DNA of 64,000 bases, from NCBI RefSeq assembly GCF_003293675.1, contig NZ_CP029984.1, positions 806,043 to 870,042 on the forward strand. The letters are read 5' to 3'. Below, piece after piece: positions 57,662-64,000 of this stretch. How positions within the stretch are numbered: the first letter of the stretch is position 1; every line of letters starts with the position of its first letter. The notes beneath the pieces are model-generated. The model did not search any database. It was given only the letters and a program-made list of their open reading frames with translations, and had not been told where the DNA came from. The stretch is from Gardnerella leopoldii (GTDB lineage: Bacteria; Actinomycetota; Actinomycetes; Actinomycetales; Bifidobacteriaceae). Both the position numbers and the translations under genes were made by a program.

Positions 57662-58669
57662 CTAAGACTTAGCAACCTCAAAATCTCTATCTTTATAAGA
57701 AAGCTCACAATTCGCTTTTTTATCACAATAATGCTCACCTAAGCTTGCAGTAATAATTGCAGCAAATATTAAAGCAAATCCCACAAAAGCCATGTTAGAA
57801 ACATGCTCATGAAAAAGAACAGTAGAGAATAAAAGCGTGAACAAACTTTCAGTGCACATAATCACAGAAGCGTTTGCAGTAGAAAGATTCACCAAACTAT
57901 AGTTTTGCATAATTTGTGCAACTACTGTTACTACTACCGTAAGGTAGAACATATTAGCAAAAATAGAGAAATGATCAGCAGCGTTAAAGTTTGGCAAAGG
58001 CTCACAAATAAGCGCACCAGCTACAAAAAGTACGCCTGAAACAACAAATTGCCCAAAAGTTAACGTAACTGGATTATATTTACGAGAATAATACGCAAGG
58101 AACGTAAGATTAAAAGCAAAAACTGCAGCACATAATAAAGTAAGGAAATCTCCATAAGACAATGTGAGAACAAGCATTCCAGGCTTTAATGCCACAAAAC
58201 CTACTCCAGCAACGCACATAACTGCAGCTACTAATCCTAAAAGAGTTGGCTTTTTCTTGACGATTAACCAAGCAGAAAATGGCGTAATTACGCAATATGC
58301 TGCTGTCAAAAACGCGCTACGGCCTGGATCAATTGAACGTAACCCTTCAGTTTGCAAAATTAAAGTAGCATAATACGTAATTCCAGTTAGTAAAGAAGGA
58401 ACAATAAGCTTTTTTGTAAAAGTTTTACGAAGTGTACCGAAAAAAATAACAGCCATAATTGTGCAAGCTCCAACCATACGAACGCCCATAAGCCATTGCA
58501 CAGGAAACACTTCAAGAGCATATTTTGAAGAAACATAGCTGCCACCCCAAATAGCAGCACAAATCAACAACATAATCTGAGCAGTACGAACACTTTTGCC
58601 TTGAGGCATGCCCGATTTATCCGAAAGCGGTTCAGCTATAGATTTAGCTGTTTCATATTTCACCTTCAT
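57662..58669 (-). CDS. EamA/DMT-family metabolite transporter
   Basis: 335 residues from the ATG at 58669 (AAGGGGAA upstream). Ten membrane helices in two EamA repeats; the first has AAIWGGSYVSSKYALEVFPVQWLMGVR and FLTAAYCVITPFSAWLI, the second YSLVNLSTANASVIMCTESLFTLLFSTVLFHE. DMT carriers export or import amino acids and other metabolites; the substrate cannot be told. Divergent from the FMN-binding protein gene across a 344-base gap. Confidence 0.9.
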   Translation of the reverse strand: MKVKYETAKSIAEPLSDKSGMPQGKSVRTAQIMLLICAAIWGGSYVSSKYALEVFPVQWLMGVRMVGACTIMAVIFFGTLRKTFTKKLIVPSLLTGITYYATLILQTEGLRSIDPGRSAFLTAAYCVITPFSAWLIVKKKPTLLGLVAAVMCVAGVGFVALKPGMLVLTLSYGDFLTLLCAAVFAFNLTFLAYYSRKYNPVTLTFGQFVVSGVLFVAGALICEPLPNFNAADHFSIFANMFYLTVVVTVVAQIMQNYSLVNLSTANASVIMCTESLFTLLFSTVLFHEHVSNMAFVGFALIFAAIITASLGEHYCDKKANCELSYKDRDFEVAKS

Positions 58670-58968
58670 AATGTTCCCCTTCAACTATAAAAGTTGATTC
58701 TTTAAAATTTTTCTTTTATAAAGCGTTTTAGCTTATAAAATAGACAGAATAGCCGTAAAATCGTGAAAAGTACAACTTTCTGGCGTTCTTTCGTAAAATT
58801 TCCGATATACGCTCCAGAAAACAGTGGCAATCAAGTATTTTGCTGTATAAATTTCGCCCACGAAACTATTGAAGAATTGGGTGATTTATATCACAACTTA
58901 CAATTTTTTTACGCTACACGCTCGTATACACTTTTAAATCAGCGTAATGTAGCAATGTAGGCTTATAA

Positions 58969-58993
58969 ATTGCGTACGAAGAAAGTACGCAAT
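58969..58993 (+). promoter_or_regulatory. Perfect palindrome before the FMN-binding protein gene
   Basis: ATTGCGTAC-(7)-GTACGCAAT, nine perfect base pairs, ends 20 bases before the ATG at 59014. It may be an operator or an mRNA 5' hairpin. The rest of the 58670-58968 gap is AT-rich; I see no clear promoter pair in it. Confidence 0.55.
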
Positions 58994-59013
58994 CTTGTTA
59001 GGAAAGGAATATT

Positions 59014-59418
59014 ATGGCAACTCTTAGCGCAGATATGAAAGAATTTATTGCGAATAATTTGGCTTGGATTGCAACAGTAAGCAAAGATGGCGAGCTTGAT
59101 TTGGGACCAAAAATGTCTATGTTCGTACTCGACGACAACCACCTTGCCTACCACGAGCGCACTGCAGGTCAGCATTATAAGAACTTGCAAGACGGCAGCC
59201 AGCTGGTTGTAGCAGTTGCTAATTTGGCAAAAAAGAAAGGCTATCGCTTCCGCGGAACAGTAACTCTTCACACTGATGACGCGATTTACGAAGAACAGGT
59301 ACGTGTGGCCGAAGAAAAAGGTACGAAGAAGCCAGCTGCAGTTCCAGTTATGGAAATCACTGAGATTCAGGACTTGACTTCTGGAGCTACTGCCGGCAAA
59401 ACTATTGCAAAAGATTAA
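59014..59418 (+). CDS. Pyridoxamine 5'-phosphate oxidase-like FMN-binding protein
   Basis: 134 residues with the split-barrel flavin fold: FIANNLAWIATVSKDGELDLGPKMSMFVLDDNHLAYHERTAGQHYKNL is the typical N-terminal half, followed by RFRGTVTLHTDD. A GGAAAGGA ribosome site precedes the ATG. Proteins of this type bind FMN and often reduce small molecules or protect against oxidative damage; the actual activity is unknown. It stands alone, with a structured non-coding region downstream. Confidence 0.88.
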   Translation: MATLSADMKEFIANNLAWIATVSKDGELDLGPKMSMFVLDDNHLAYHERTAGQHYKNLQDGSQLVVAVANLAKKKGYRFRGTVTLHTDDAIYEEQVRVAEEKGTKKPAAVPVMEITEIQDLTSGATAGKTIAKD

Positions 59419-59432
59419 TGCGTCGTCATTCA

Positions 59433-59479
59433 GTCGTGTGGATATTAGTGCGGTAGAGATTTGAGATTTTTCGCACTGA
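59433..59479 (+). repeat. 47-bp dispersed repeat, copy 2
   Basis: Same 47-base block as at 30943-30989, differing in the five variable bases after GTCGTGTGGATATT. It lies 15 bases after the stop of the FMN-binding protein gene and opens a larger structured region. Confidence 0.8.
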
Positions 59480-59699
59480 GCGCGGACGCTCGCGCGGGTA
59501 ACGCGCTCACTACGAAACTCGCGTTGGAAGTCCACTGGACTCCCAACTTAAGCGAGTTTCCGCTCCGAGTTGCCTTCGCGCGCTACGCTTTAAACGCTCA
59601 GGCAGGTCGTCGCGCAAAACGCCGAATTAGTACGTCTATAGTAGGCGTCATACAATATCGAGTGGCGTTCGTCCTCAACGGCGAAGATGAACACCACTC
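59477..59699. repeat. Cluster of hairpins in a non-coding region
   Basis: Successive inverted repeats: TGAGCGCG/CGCGCTCA (59477-59484 with 59502-59509); GAAACTCGCGTTGG..CCAAC..GCGAGTTTC with a central AGTCCA/TGGACT (59514-59560); GAGTGGCGTTCGTC/GATGAACACCACTC (59660-59699, two mismatches). GC content is well above the surroundings. The stretch 59419-59732 holds no convincing gene; it may encode a structured RNA or be a miniature element. Confidence 0.65.
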
Positions 59700-59732
59700 A
59701 ATTCTTTACTTGATTATTTAGTTGTCACTAAT

Positions 59733-60182
59733 TTACTTGCTTTCTTTACGCAATGCTTTCAGTCTAGCGTTCATTTCTTTCGCTTTCTTCTTCTCGAAGT
59801 AATAAATTATTGCAGCAATAGGAATCGGTAAAATAACAGTGAACGCAATCCATCCGCAAATCACCGCTGGCTCATCTTTGAACGAAATCCATCCAACAAT
59901 CACCGATACAATAAACTGAATAGCAATTGGCGGAACTAGCGCAAAAACGAACTTTGCAAAATTTGACATGCGTTCATTCGACCAAAAAATAGCGAACACT
60001 CCATATCCTATGCCTATAACAAACGATGCTACAGCATAAGATGCAATTCTATTTCCAACCTCACTATGCGCTAACAGACTTGATATAAAAGACATTACTG
60101 TAAAAATAGTGCACCCTATGCCAATGCCTTTAACAATGTTTTTTACCATTGTTTTACCTAATGTTGCAACTTGCTTTTCCAT
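59733..60182 (-). CDS. DUF3021-like membrane protein paired with a LytTR regulator
   Basis: 149 residues with four membrane helices (about 15-35, 45-68, 78-98, 105-130) and a basic C-terminal tail (EKKKAKEMNARLKALRKESK). The layout matches DUF3021 proteins. It lies 109 bases downstream of the LytTR gene in the same direction. In Firmicutes such LytTR-plus-membrane-protein pairs form one-component sensory units where the membrane partner holds back the regulator. Here that role is inferred from the arrangement. Confidence 0.78.
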   Translation of the reverse strand: MEKQVATLGKTMVKNIVKGIGIGCTIFTVMSFISSLLAHSEVGNRIASYAVASFVIGIGYGVFAIFWSNERMSNFAKFVFALVPPIAIQFIVSVIVGWISFKDEPAVICGWIAFTVILPIPIAAIIYYFEKKKAKEMNARLKALRKESK

Positions 60183-60291
60183 AATAATCGCTTCCTTTTA
60201 AGTATTAAAATCTAGTATTAAAAAAATCAGTATTAAAATTTTGATAGTTTTATATTTGACTACATTCTAGCTACATTCGTTATTACTATAA

Positions 60292-60804
60292 CTACATCCC
60301 TAAGCGCTTTTTGAACCCACCTAAGCATCTGCGACTAATCCACTCAACGCTTCCATCGTCCATTTTTACGCTCATACTTCCACCAAATCCTGGATCAACT
60401 CGAACAATGCGATTCAAGTTCACGATTGCGGATTTAGATATGCGCACAAACGACGCGAATTGCGGATTGTCAAAATCCATTAGGCGCTTGTAAGACACGC
60501 ACTCGCCTTTATCACCGTGAATGATTACGCGCGAATTTTCAACGCAAATCATAATCACATCTGGCTCATGCATAACAATAATCGAATCGTTAATATAACC
60601 GTATATGAATGGATTATTGTTGCTCAACTTATCTGAAGTATTAATTTCAGTATTATTTTCAGCACTTCTTACATTTGCATCATTGGAGTCAATGCTTTGT
60701 AACTGAGCGATAATGTGCTTAAGCTCATCGTCAATATTGTGAATTGACAACTGAACTGACTGCTCTTCCTCAGGCGGAACGATAGCAATAGTTACTTTCA
60801 TCAA
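60292..60804 (-). CDS. LytTR-family DNA-binding regulator
   Basis: 170 residues. A short N-terminal region (1-75) has no receiver domain. Residues 77-170 are a LytTR domain: DVIMICVENSRVIIHGDKGE, YKRLMDFDNPQFASFVRISKSAIVNLNRIVRVDPGFGGSMSVKMDDGSVEWISRRCLGGFKKRL, which fits the family closely. It is preceded by GGAGG and by short direct repeats (TGTTAGCGTT then TGTTAGCTTT on the plus strand at about 60825-60844) and an ACCGTTTAG near 60900 that resembles a LytTR half-site, so it may control itself. Confidence 0.88.
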   Translation of the reverse strand: MMKVTIAIVPPEEEQSVQLSIHNIDDELKHIIAQLQSIDSNDANVRSAENNTEINTSDKLSNNNPFIYGYINDSIIVMHEPDVIMICVENSRVIIHGDKGECVSYKRLMDFDNPQFASFVRISKSAIVNLNRIVRVDPGFGGSMSVKMDDGSVEWISRRCLGGFKKRLGM

Positions 60805-60939
60805 GCCTCCTTTCCGTACACTACTGTTAGCGTTTGTTAGCTTTTTGTTTTGTAATTTTGACTATACGGCACTGTAAATAGTCTGTCTTTACAAAATCGC
60901 TAAACGGTAGCTTTCGGTAATTAAGCGGTAAAGGAGAGA

Positions 60940-61758
60940 TTACGCAGCACCCCAAATGCGAATAAGACGCTGGCTTGTAGGGTCAGCTGCAGGACCTTGA
61001 TCATAAGCATCCAAACGCCAATGAATCGAACCATCAGCGTTAAGACTTGGAATTAAGCGCGCCCAACGACCGTTTCCCATGCCGCCAATCGTCTTGTAAG
61101 AAGGATCTACTTTATCTAATCCAAGCAGCTTATGAACAGTTTGCGAAAGACAGGAACCATGTGAAAATACTAGCAAATCACGGTCTGCGCCAGTTTTGCG
61201 AGCCCAATCTTCTACTGCAGCAGCAGCGCGCTCTCCTACTTCCTGCTTAGCTTCAGCACCATGACGAAGCTCTCCGCTTTTACCTTCAACCCAAGCTTTG
61301 AAATCTTCCGGCCACTGCTCGCTAATCTGCTGACGATTCAAACCTTCCCACTCGCCAAAGAAACGCTCGCGCACACCATTTTCAACATGCACATGAAGCC
61401 CAATCTTATCTGCAAAAGCATGAGCAGTCTGTTGAGCACGAATAAGTGGAGAAACAATCGCCACAAAACTCGCGTCCGCTTCTTCCGGCGTAATGCGCAC
61501 GTGTTCAGTGCTGTTCGGGTCCTTTGGATCTTCTAAATCAGAAGCACCAAAAAGCACGCGCAAAGCTTTTCCAGAGCGAGTCACCTGATCCATTCCAGAC
61601 TCATCCAAAGCAATATCAATCATGCCTTGCAAACGGAACTGTGCATTATACGGAGTTTGACCGTGGCGAATAAGCATAACAGAACGAGCAATTCCTTCAT
61701 GCGCACTATTAATGGAATTATTTACGTTACTCGCAACATTTTCTACGAAATCAACCAT
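60940..61758 (-). CDS. Histidine phosphatase (phosphoglycerate mutase-like)
   Basis: 272 residues of the broad phosphoglycerate mutase superfamily. The catalytic motif is MLIRHGQTPYN (Arg31-His32-Gly33), followed by LIRAQQTA, ERFFGEWEGLNRQQI and the second His in LVFSHGSCLS. Placed 24 bases downstream of rsfS, as commonly in bifidobacteria, so glmU-rsfS-phosphatase is likely one unit. The substrate is unknown; glycolytic mutase activity is less likely than a general phosphatase. Confidence 0.87.
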   Translation of the reverse strand: MVDFVENVASNVNNSINSAHEGIARSVMLIRHGQTPYNAQFRLQGMIDIALDESGMDQVTRSGKALRVLFGASDLEDPKDPNSTEHVRITPEEADASFVAIVSPLIRAQQTAHAFADKIGLHVHVENGVRERFFGEWEGLNRQQISEQWPEDFKAWVEGKSGELRHGAEAKQEVGERAAAAVEDWARKTGADRDLLVFSHGSCLSQTVHKLLGLDKVDPSYKTIGGMGNGRWARLIPSLNADGSIHWRLDAYDQGPAADPTSQRLIRIWGAA

Positions 61759-61782
61759 GGTTTGTACCGTACTTTCTTCTTA

Positions 61783-62205
61783 TTATTCAGTTTCGCTAGA
61801 ATCTTCAGTTTTGCTAGAATCTTCAGTTTCGCTAGCATGCTCTGGCAGTTGCAAATCGATTGCCGGGCAATCATTCCACAGGCGTTCCAAGCGGTAGAAT
61901 GCTCGTGCTTCCTCATGCATTACATGAACCACAAAATCGCCAAAATCAAGCAAAATCCACTGTGCTAATTCCAAGCCTTCACGAGATAAAGCCTTGCGTT
62001 TGTTGTCTTTCAAGTACAAGTCTTTTTCGATTTCTTCTGCAACAGCTAATACTTGACGCTCATTTGAAGCAGAAACAACTAACATAGCATCTGTAATACC
62101 AAGCAAATCGCTTACATCAAAAGCCTGCTCGTTCGTTGCTTTCAAACGGTCTGCAGCAGCGGCAGCAATACGAATTGCACTAATTGAGCTTTCTAAAGCT
62201 GTCAT
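61783..62205 (-). CDS. rsfS: Ribosomal silencing factor RsfS
   Basis: Binds ribosomal protein L14 and blocks subunit joining in starvation. It is 140 residues with the Iojap fold: DVSDLLGITDAMLVVSASNERQVLAVAEEIE and WILLDFGDFVVHVMHEEARAFYRLERLW. The C-terminal tail (TEDSSKTEDSSETE) is made of an 18-base tandem repeat, which could vary in copy number. It lies 36 bases after glmU. Confidence 0.95.
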   Translation of the reverse strand: MTALESSISAIRIAAAAADRLKATNEQAFDVSDLLGITDAMLVVSASNERQVLAVAEEIEKDLYLKDNKRKALSREGLELAQWILLDFGDFVVHVMHEEARAFYRLERLWNDCPAIDLQLPEHASETEDSSKTEDSSETE

Positions 62206-62241
62206 AATGTTACTACTCCTTAATTCTCCAACAAACGCTTT

Positions 62242-63651
62242 TTAGCGTTCCCAAGCTGGCTTCCAGCCCTCTACAACGTGCTGAGTATTTTCCGAGTACA
62301 CCATAGAATCAGCCGGAACATCGTGACGTACCACCGATCCAGCGCCGGTAGTAACATCATCTCCCACAGTAACCGGTGCTACAAACAGGTTTCCTGCGCC
62401 AACGTGAGCACCAGAACCAATCGTAGTATGATTCTTATGCACTCCGTCATAATTTGCAGTAATCGTACCGCCGCCAATATTCGTATGCTCACCCAAATCA
62501 GCATCGCCAATATAGCTTAAATGAGGTACTTTAGTGCCATTTCCAATATGAGCTTTCTTCATTTCTACGAAAGCTCCTGCCTTACTTTCCTCACCAAGTA
62601 CGTTTCCTGCACGCAAATACGTCCAAGGACCGATGTTTGCAGCTCTACAAATATGCGATTCCTGTACACGCGAACGTTCAACCACAGCATCCTCATCAAT
62701 TTGCGCATCAATAAGAGTCGTGTAAGGGCCAACTACAGCACCACTTGCAACCGTAGTACGACCTTGAAGGAAGCACCCAGGAAGCACAGTAACATCTTGT
62801 GCGAGCGTAACACTATCTTCAATCCAAGTAGTATCAGGGTCGAGAATAGTTACACCTTCAAGCATCCATTTTTCACACACGCGCTTATTATGTGCTTTTG
62901 CGAGCGCAGCTAATTGCACACGATTATTTACGCCCTCTACAGTAAGCGGATCTGGAGCAGACATTGCACCAACATGACCAAACTTTCGAGCATGTTCCAA
63001 AGCATCAGTCAAATAGAACTCACCTTGAGCATTTTGAGAGTTAAGATCTGCAATCGCGTCACATAATACAGTCGCATCGAATACATATACAGAAGTGTTC
63101 ACTTCATGAATAGCAAGCTCTCCAGCATTTGCATCTTTATGCTCAACAATACGCAAAACGTCACCGTTTGCTTCGCGCACAATACGGCCGTAGCCAGTTG
63201 CATCGTCTAATACTGCTGTAAGAACTGTTGCCACATTGTTATTATTATTGTGAAAATCAACTAAAGACTGCAAAGTTTGCGTATCAAGTAGCGGCATATC
63301 GCTTGCGGCAATCAGCACAGCTCCTTTTAATGCTTCACCAGTTTCGTTTTTAGCAATTTCGTTAAGATCTTTAATAGCACATTGCACTGCTCTGCCGGTT
63401 CCAGGAGTTTCGTCCTGATTTACAATATGCACATTTTCGTTATAGCTAACAGCAGCAGCAGCTACGCGTTCAGCCTGAGCATGCACAACTACAGCTAGTT
63501 TTTTAGGATTTACGCCATTCATGGCATCCATAACACGATTGAGAAATGTTTTACCAGCAAATGGATGTAGTACTTTTGGAGTTTCTGAACGCATACGCGT
63601 CCCATCGCCTGCTGCCAAAATTATTGCCGCAGTTACATCATGCTTTTCCAC
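62242..63651 (-). CDS. glmU: Bifunctional GlcN-1-P acetyltransferase/UDP-GlcNAc pyrophosphorylase
   Basis: Makes UDP-GlcNAc for peptidoglycan. It is 469 residues. The N-terminal uridyltransferase domain has ILAAGDGTRMRSETPKVLHPFAGK; the C-terminal left-handed beta-helix has hexapeptide repeats and the catalytic region AGAFVEMKKAHIGNGTKVPHLSYIGDADLGEHTNIGGGTITANYDG. Both activities look complete. It heads the glmU-rsfS-phosphatase run, and follows tRNA-Gln. Confidence 0.98.
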   Translation of the reverse strand: MEKHDVTAAIILAAGDGTRMRSETPKVLHPFAGKTFLNRVMDAMNGVNPKKLAVVVHAQAERVAAAAVSYNENVHIVNQDETPGTGRAVQCAIKDLNEIAKNETGEALKGAVLIAASDMPLLDTQTLQSLVDFHNNNNNVATVLTAVLDDATGYGRIVREANGDVLRIVEHKDANAGELAIHEVNTSVYVFDATVLCDAIADLNSQNAQGEFYLTDALEHARKFGHVGAMSAPDPLTVEGVNNRVQLAALAKAHNKRVCEKWMLEGVTILDPDTTWIEDSVTLAQDVTVLPGCFLQGRTTVASGAVVGPYTTLIDAQIDEDAVVERSRVQESHICRAANIGPWTYLRAGNVLGEESKAGAFVEMKKAHIGNGTKVPHLSYIGDADLGEHTNIGGGTITANYDGVHKNHTTIGSGAHVGAGNLFVAPVTVGDDVTTGAGSVVRHDVPADSMVYSENTQHVVEGWKPAWER

Positions 63652-63728
63652 GCATACGCTCCTTATACTATTTCAATAAATTTCGCTGTATGTAATTCTA
63701 TTACTTATTAGCAGCGTTCAAAACAAAA

Positions 63729-63756
63729 AACGCCACCCGATTCAACGAGTAGCGCT
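63729..63756 (-). terminator. Terminator after tRNA-Gln
   Basis: Minus-strand CGCTACTCG pairs with CGGGTGGCG around TTGAAT, followed by a T6 run. Confidence 0.85.
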
Positions 63757-63765
63757 TCAAGTAAG

Positions 63766-63836
63766 CTCCCTCACCTGGATTCGAACCAAGACAAAGGGTT
63801 CCAAAGACCCGTGTGCTGCCATTACACCATGAGGGA
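63766..63836 (-). tRNA. tRNA-Gln (anticodon TTG)
   Basis: Cloverleaf on the minus strand: acceptor TCCCTCA/TGAGGGA, D-arm GGTGTAATGGCAGCAC, anticodon stem-loop GGGTCTTTGGAACCC with TTG, T-arm TTGGTTCGAATCCAG, discriminator G. CCA is not encoded. A small GGCGG/CCGCC hairpin (63839-63853) lies just before its 5' end. Confidence 0.95.
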
Positions 63837-63927
63837 ACGGCGGAAAAACCGCCAAGTCACTATTATGCCATAATATCGAAAAACGTCAAATTGGCGTGCC
63901 GAAAAGCAAACCGCACTAAATCAATAC

Positions 63928-64000
63928 TTAAGCAAATAAGAATCCTTGTCCGTGATGCTCAGGATAAGTGTCGAAAAGCTTAGCAACCGAACCATCCTCA
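63928..64000 (-). CDS. 3' end of an unidentified gene
   Basis: The last 23 codons of a minus-strand frame entering from the right: EDGSVAKLFDTYPEHHGQGF and three more residues before TAA. The composition looks like a real protein C-terminus, but the fragment is too short to name. Confidence 0.55.
   Translation of the reverse strand, partial: EDGSVAKLFDTYPEHHGQGFLFA

Noticed and set aside
59461..59721. An 86-codon plus-strand open frame after the FMN-binding protein gene
   Set aside because: It lies inside the hairpin cluster, lacks a ribosome site, and its composition follows the palindromes.
60940..61758. Glycolytic phosphoglycerate mutase
   Set aside because: The RHG motif is shared by the whole superfamily; the active-site surroundings and the rsfS neighbour fit a general phosphatase better.

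Overview
The window looks like a chromosomal segment of a low-GC member of the Bifidobacteriaceae, most likely the Gardnerella vaginalis group. This rests on bifidobacterial gene order (efp-nusB-carA-carB-pyrF-gmk-rpoZ-metK-priA; pyrBCFKDE; glmU-rsfS; comEA-comEC-holA), actinobacterial protein types (two-subunit PyrD/PyrK, type-2 PyrF, GlnE, EF-P with an unmodified-type loop), a giant FIVAR-repeat wall protein with a LAKTG sorting signal, and an AT-rich base composition unlike most bifidobacteria. No prophage, IS element, CRISPR array or rRNA was seen.

Layout. 1-10.5 kb: a minus-strand housekeeping run, read right to left as efp, nusB, carA, carB, a PyrF-like protein that has lost its catalytic Lys and Asp, gmk, rpoZ, metK and the start of priA. 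10.6-12.3 kb: a zinc-ribbon membrane protein with a degenerate beta-lactamase-like domain, divergent from yccF. 12.3-18.8 kb: the pyrimidine operon pyrB-pyrC-pyrF-pyrK-pyrD-pyrE, in which PyrB carries a C-terminal PyrI-type zinc domain without the allosteric domain. 19-22.8 kb: a ParE-type toxin-antitoxin pair and glnE. 22.9-30.5 kb: a 2531-residue adhesin-like wall protein. Just upstream of its promoter is an 11-nt C/G homopolymer, a candidate phase-variation switch. 30.9-31.25 kb: a non-coding, strongly palindromic region carrying a 47-bp dispersed repeat that recurs near 59.4 kb.

31.3-46.3 kb: another long minus-strand run: leuS, comEA, comEC, holA, tsaE, tsaB, rimI, tsaD, trmI, a SixA-like phosphatase, metE and metF. 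46.5-50.2 kb (plus strand): two small membrane proteins, a fructosamine-kinase-family protein and an orphan periplasmic-binding-like lipoprotein. 50.3-58.7 kb: a long-chain acyl-CoA synthetase, a degenerate M23 (LytM) protein, tRNA-Asn, a Lys-rich membrane protein, a lysine permease under a lysine riboswitch, tRNA-Ala, an anchored acidic-tailed protein and an EamA transporter. 59-64 kb: an FMN-binding protein, a structured repeat region, a DUF3021/LytTR regulatory pair, a histidine phosphatase, rsfS, glmU, tRNA-Gln and the 3' end of an unidentified gene.

Together the genes cover de novo UMP synthesis (carAB plus pyrBCFKDE), methionine/SAM metabolism (metE, metF, metK), t6A tRNA modification (tsaB, tsaD, tsaE), DNA uptake (comEA, comEC) and surface display. 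The least ordinary points are the two remodelled pyrimidine proteins, the homopolymer beside the adhesin promoter, the structured dispersed repeat, and several proteins that keep an enzyme fold but lack its catalytic residues. Start sites given here were often moved inward from the longest open frame to the codon with a good ribosome binding site.
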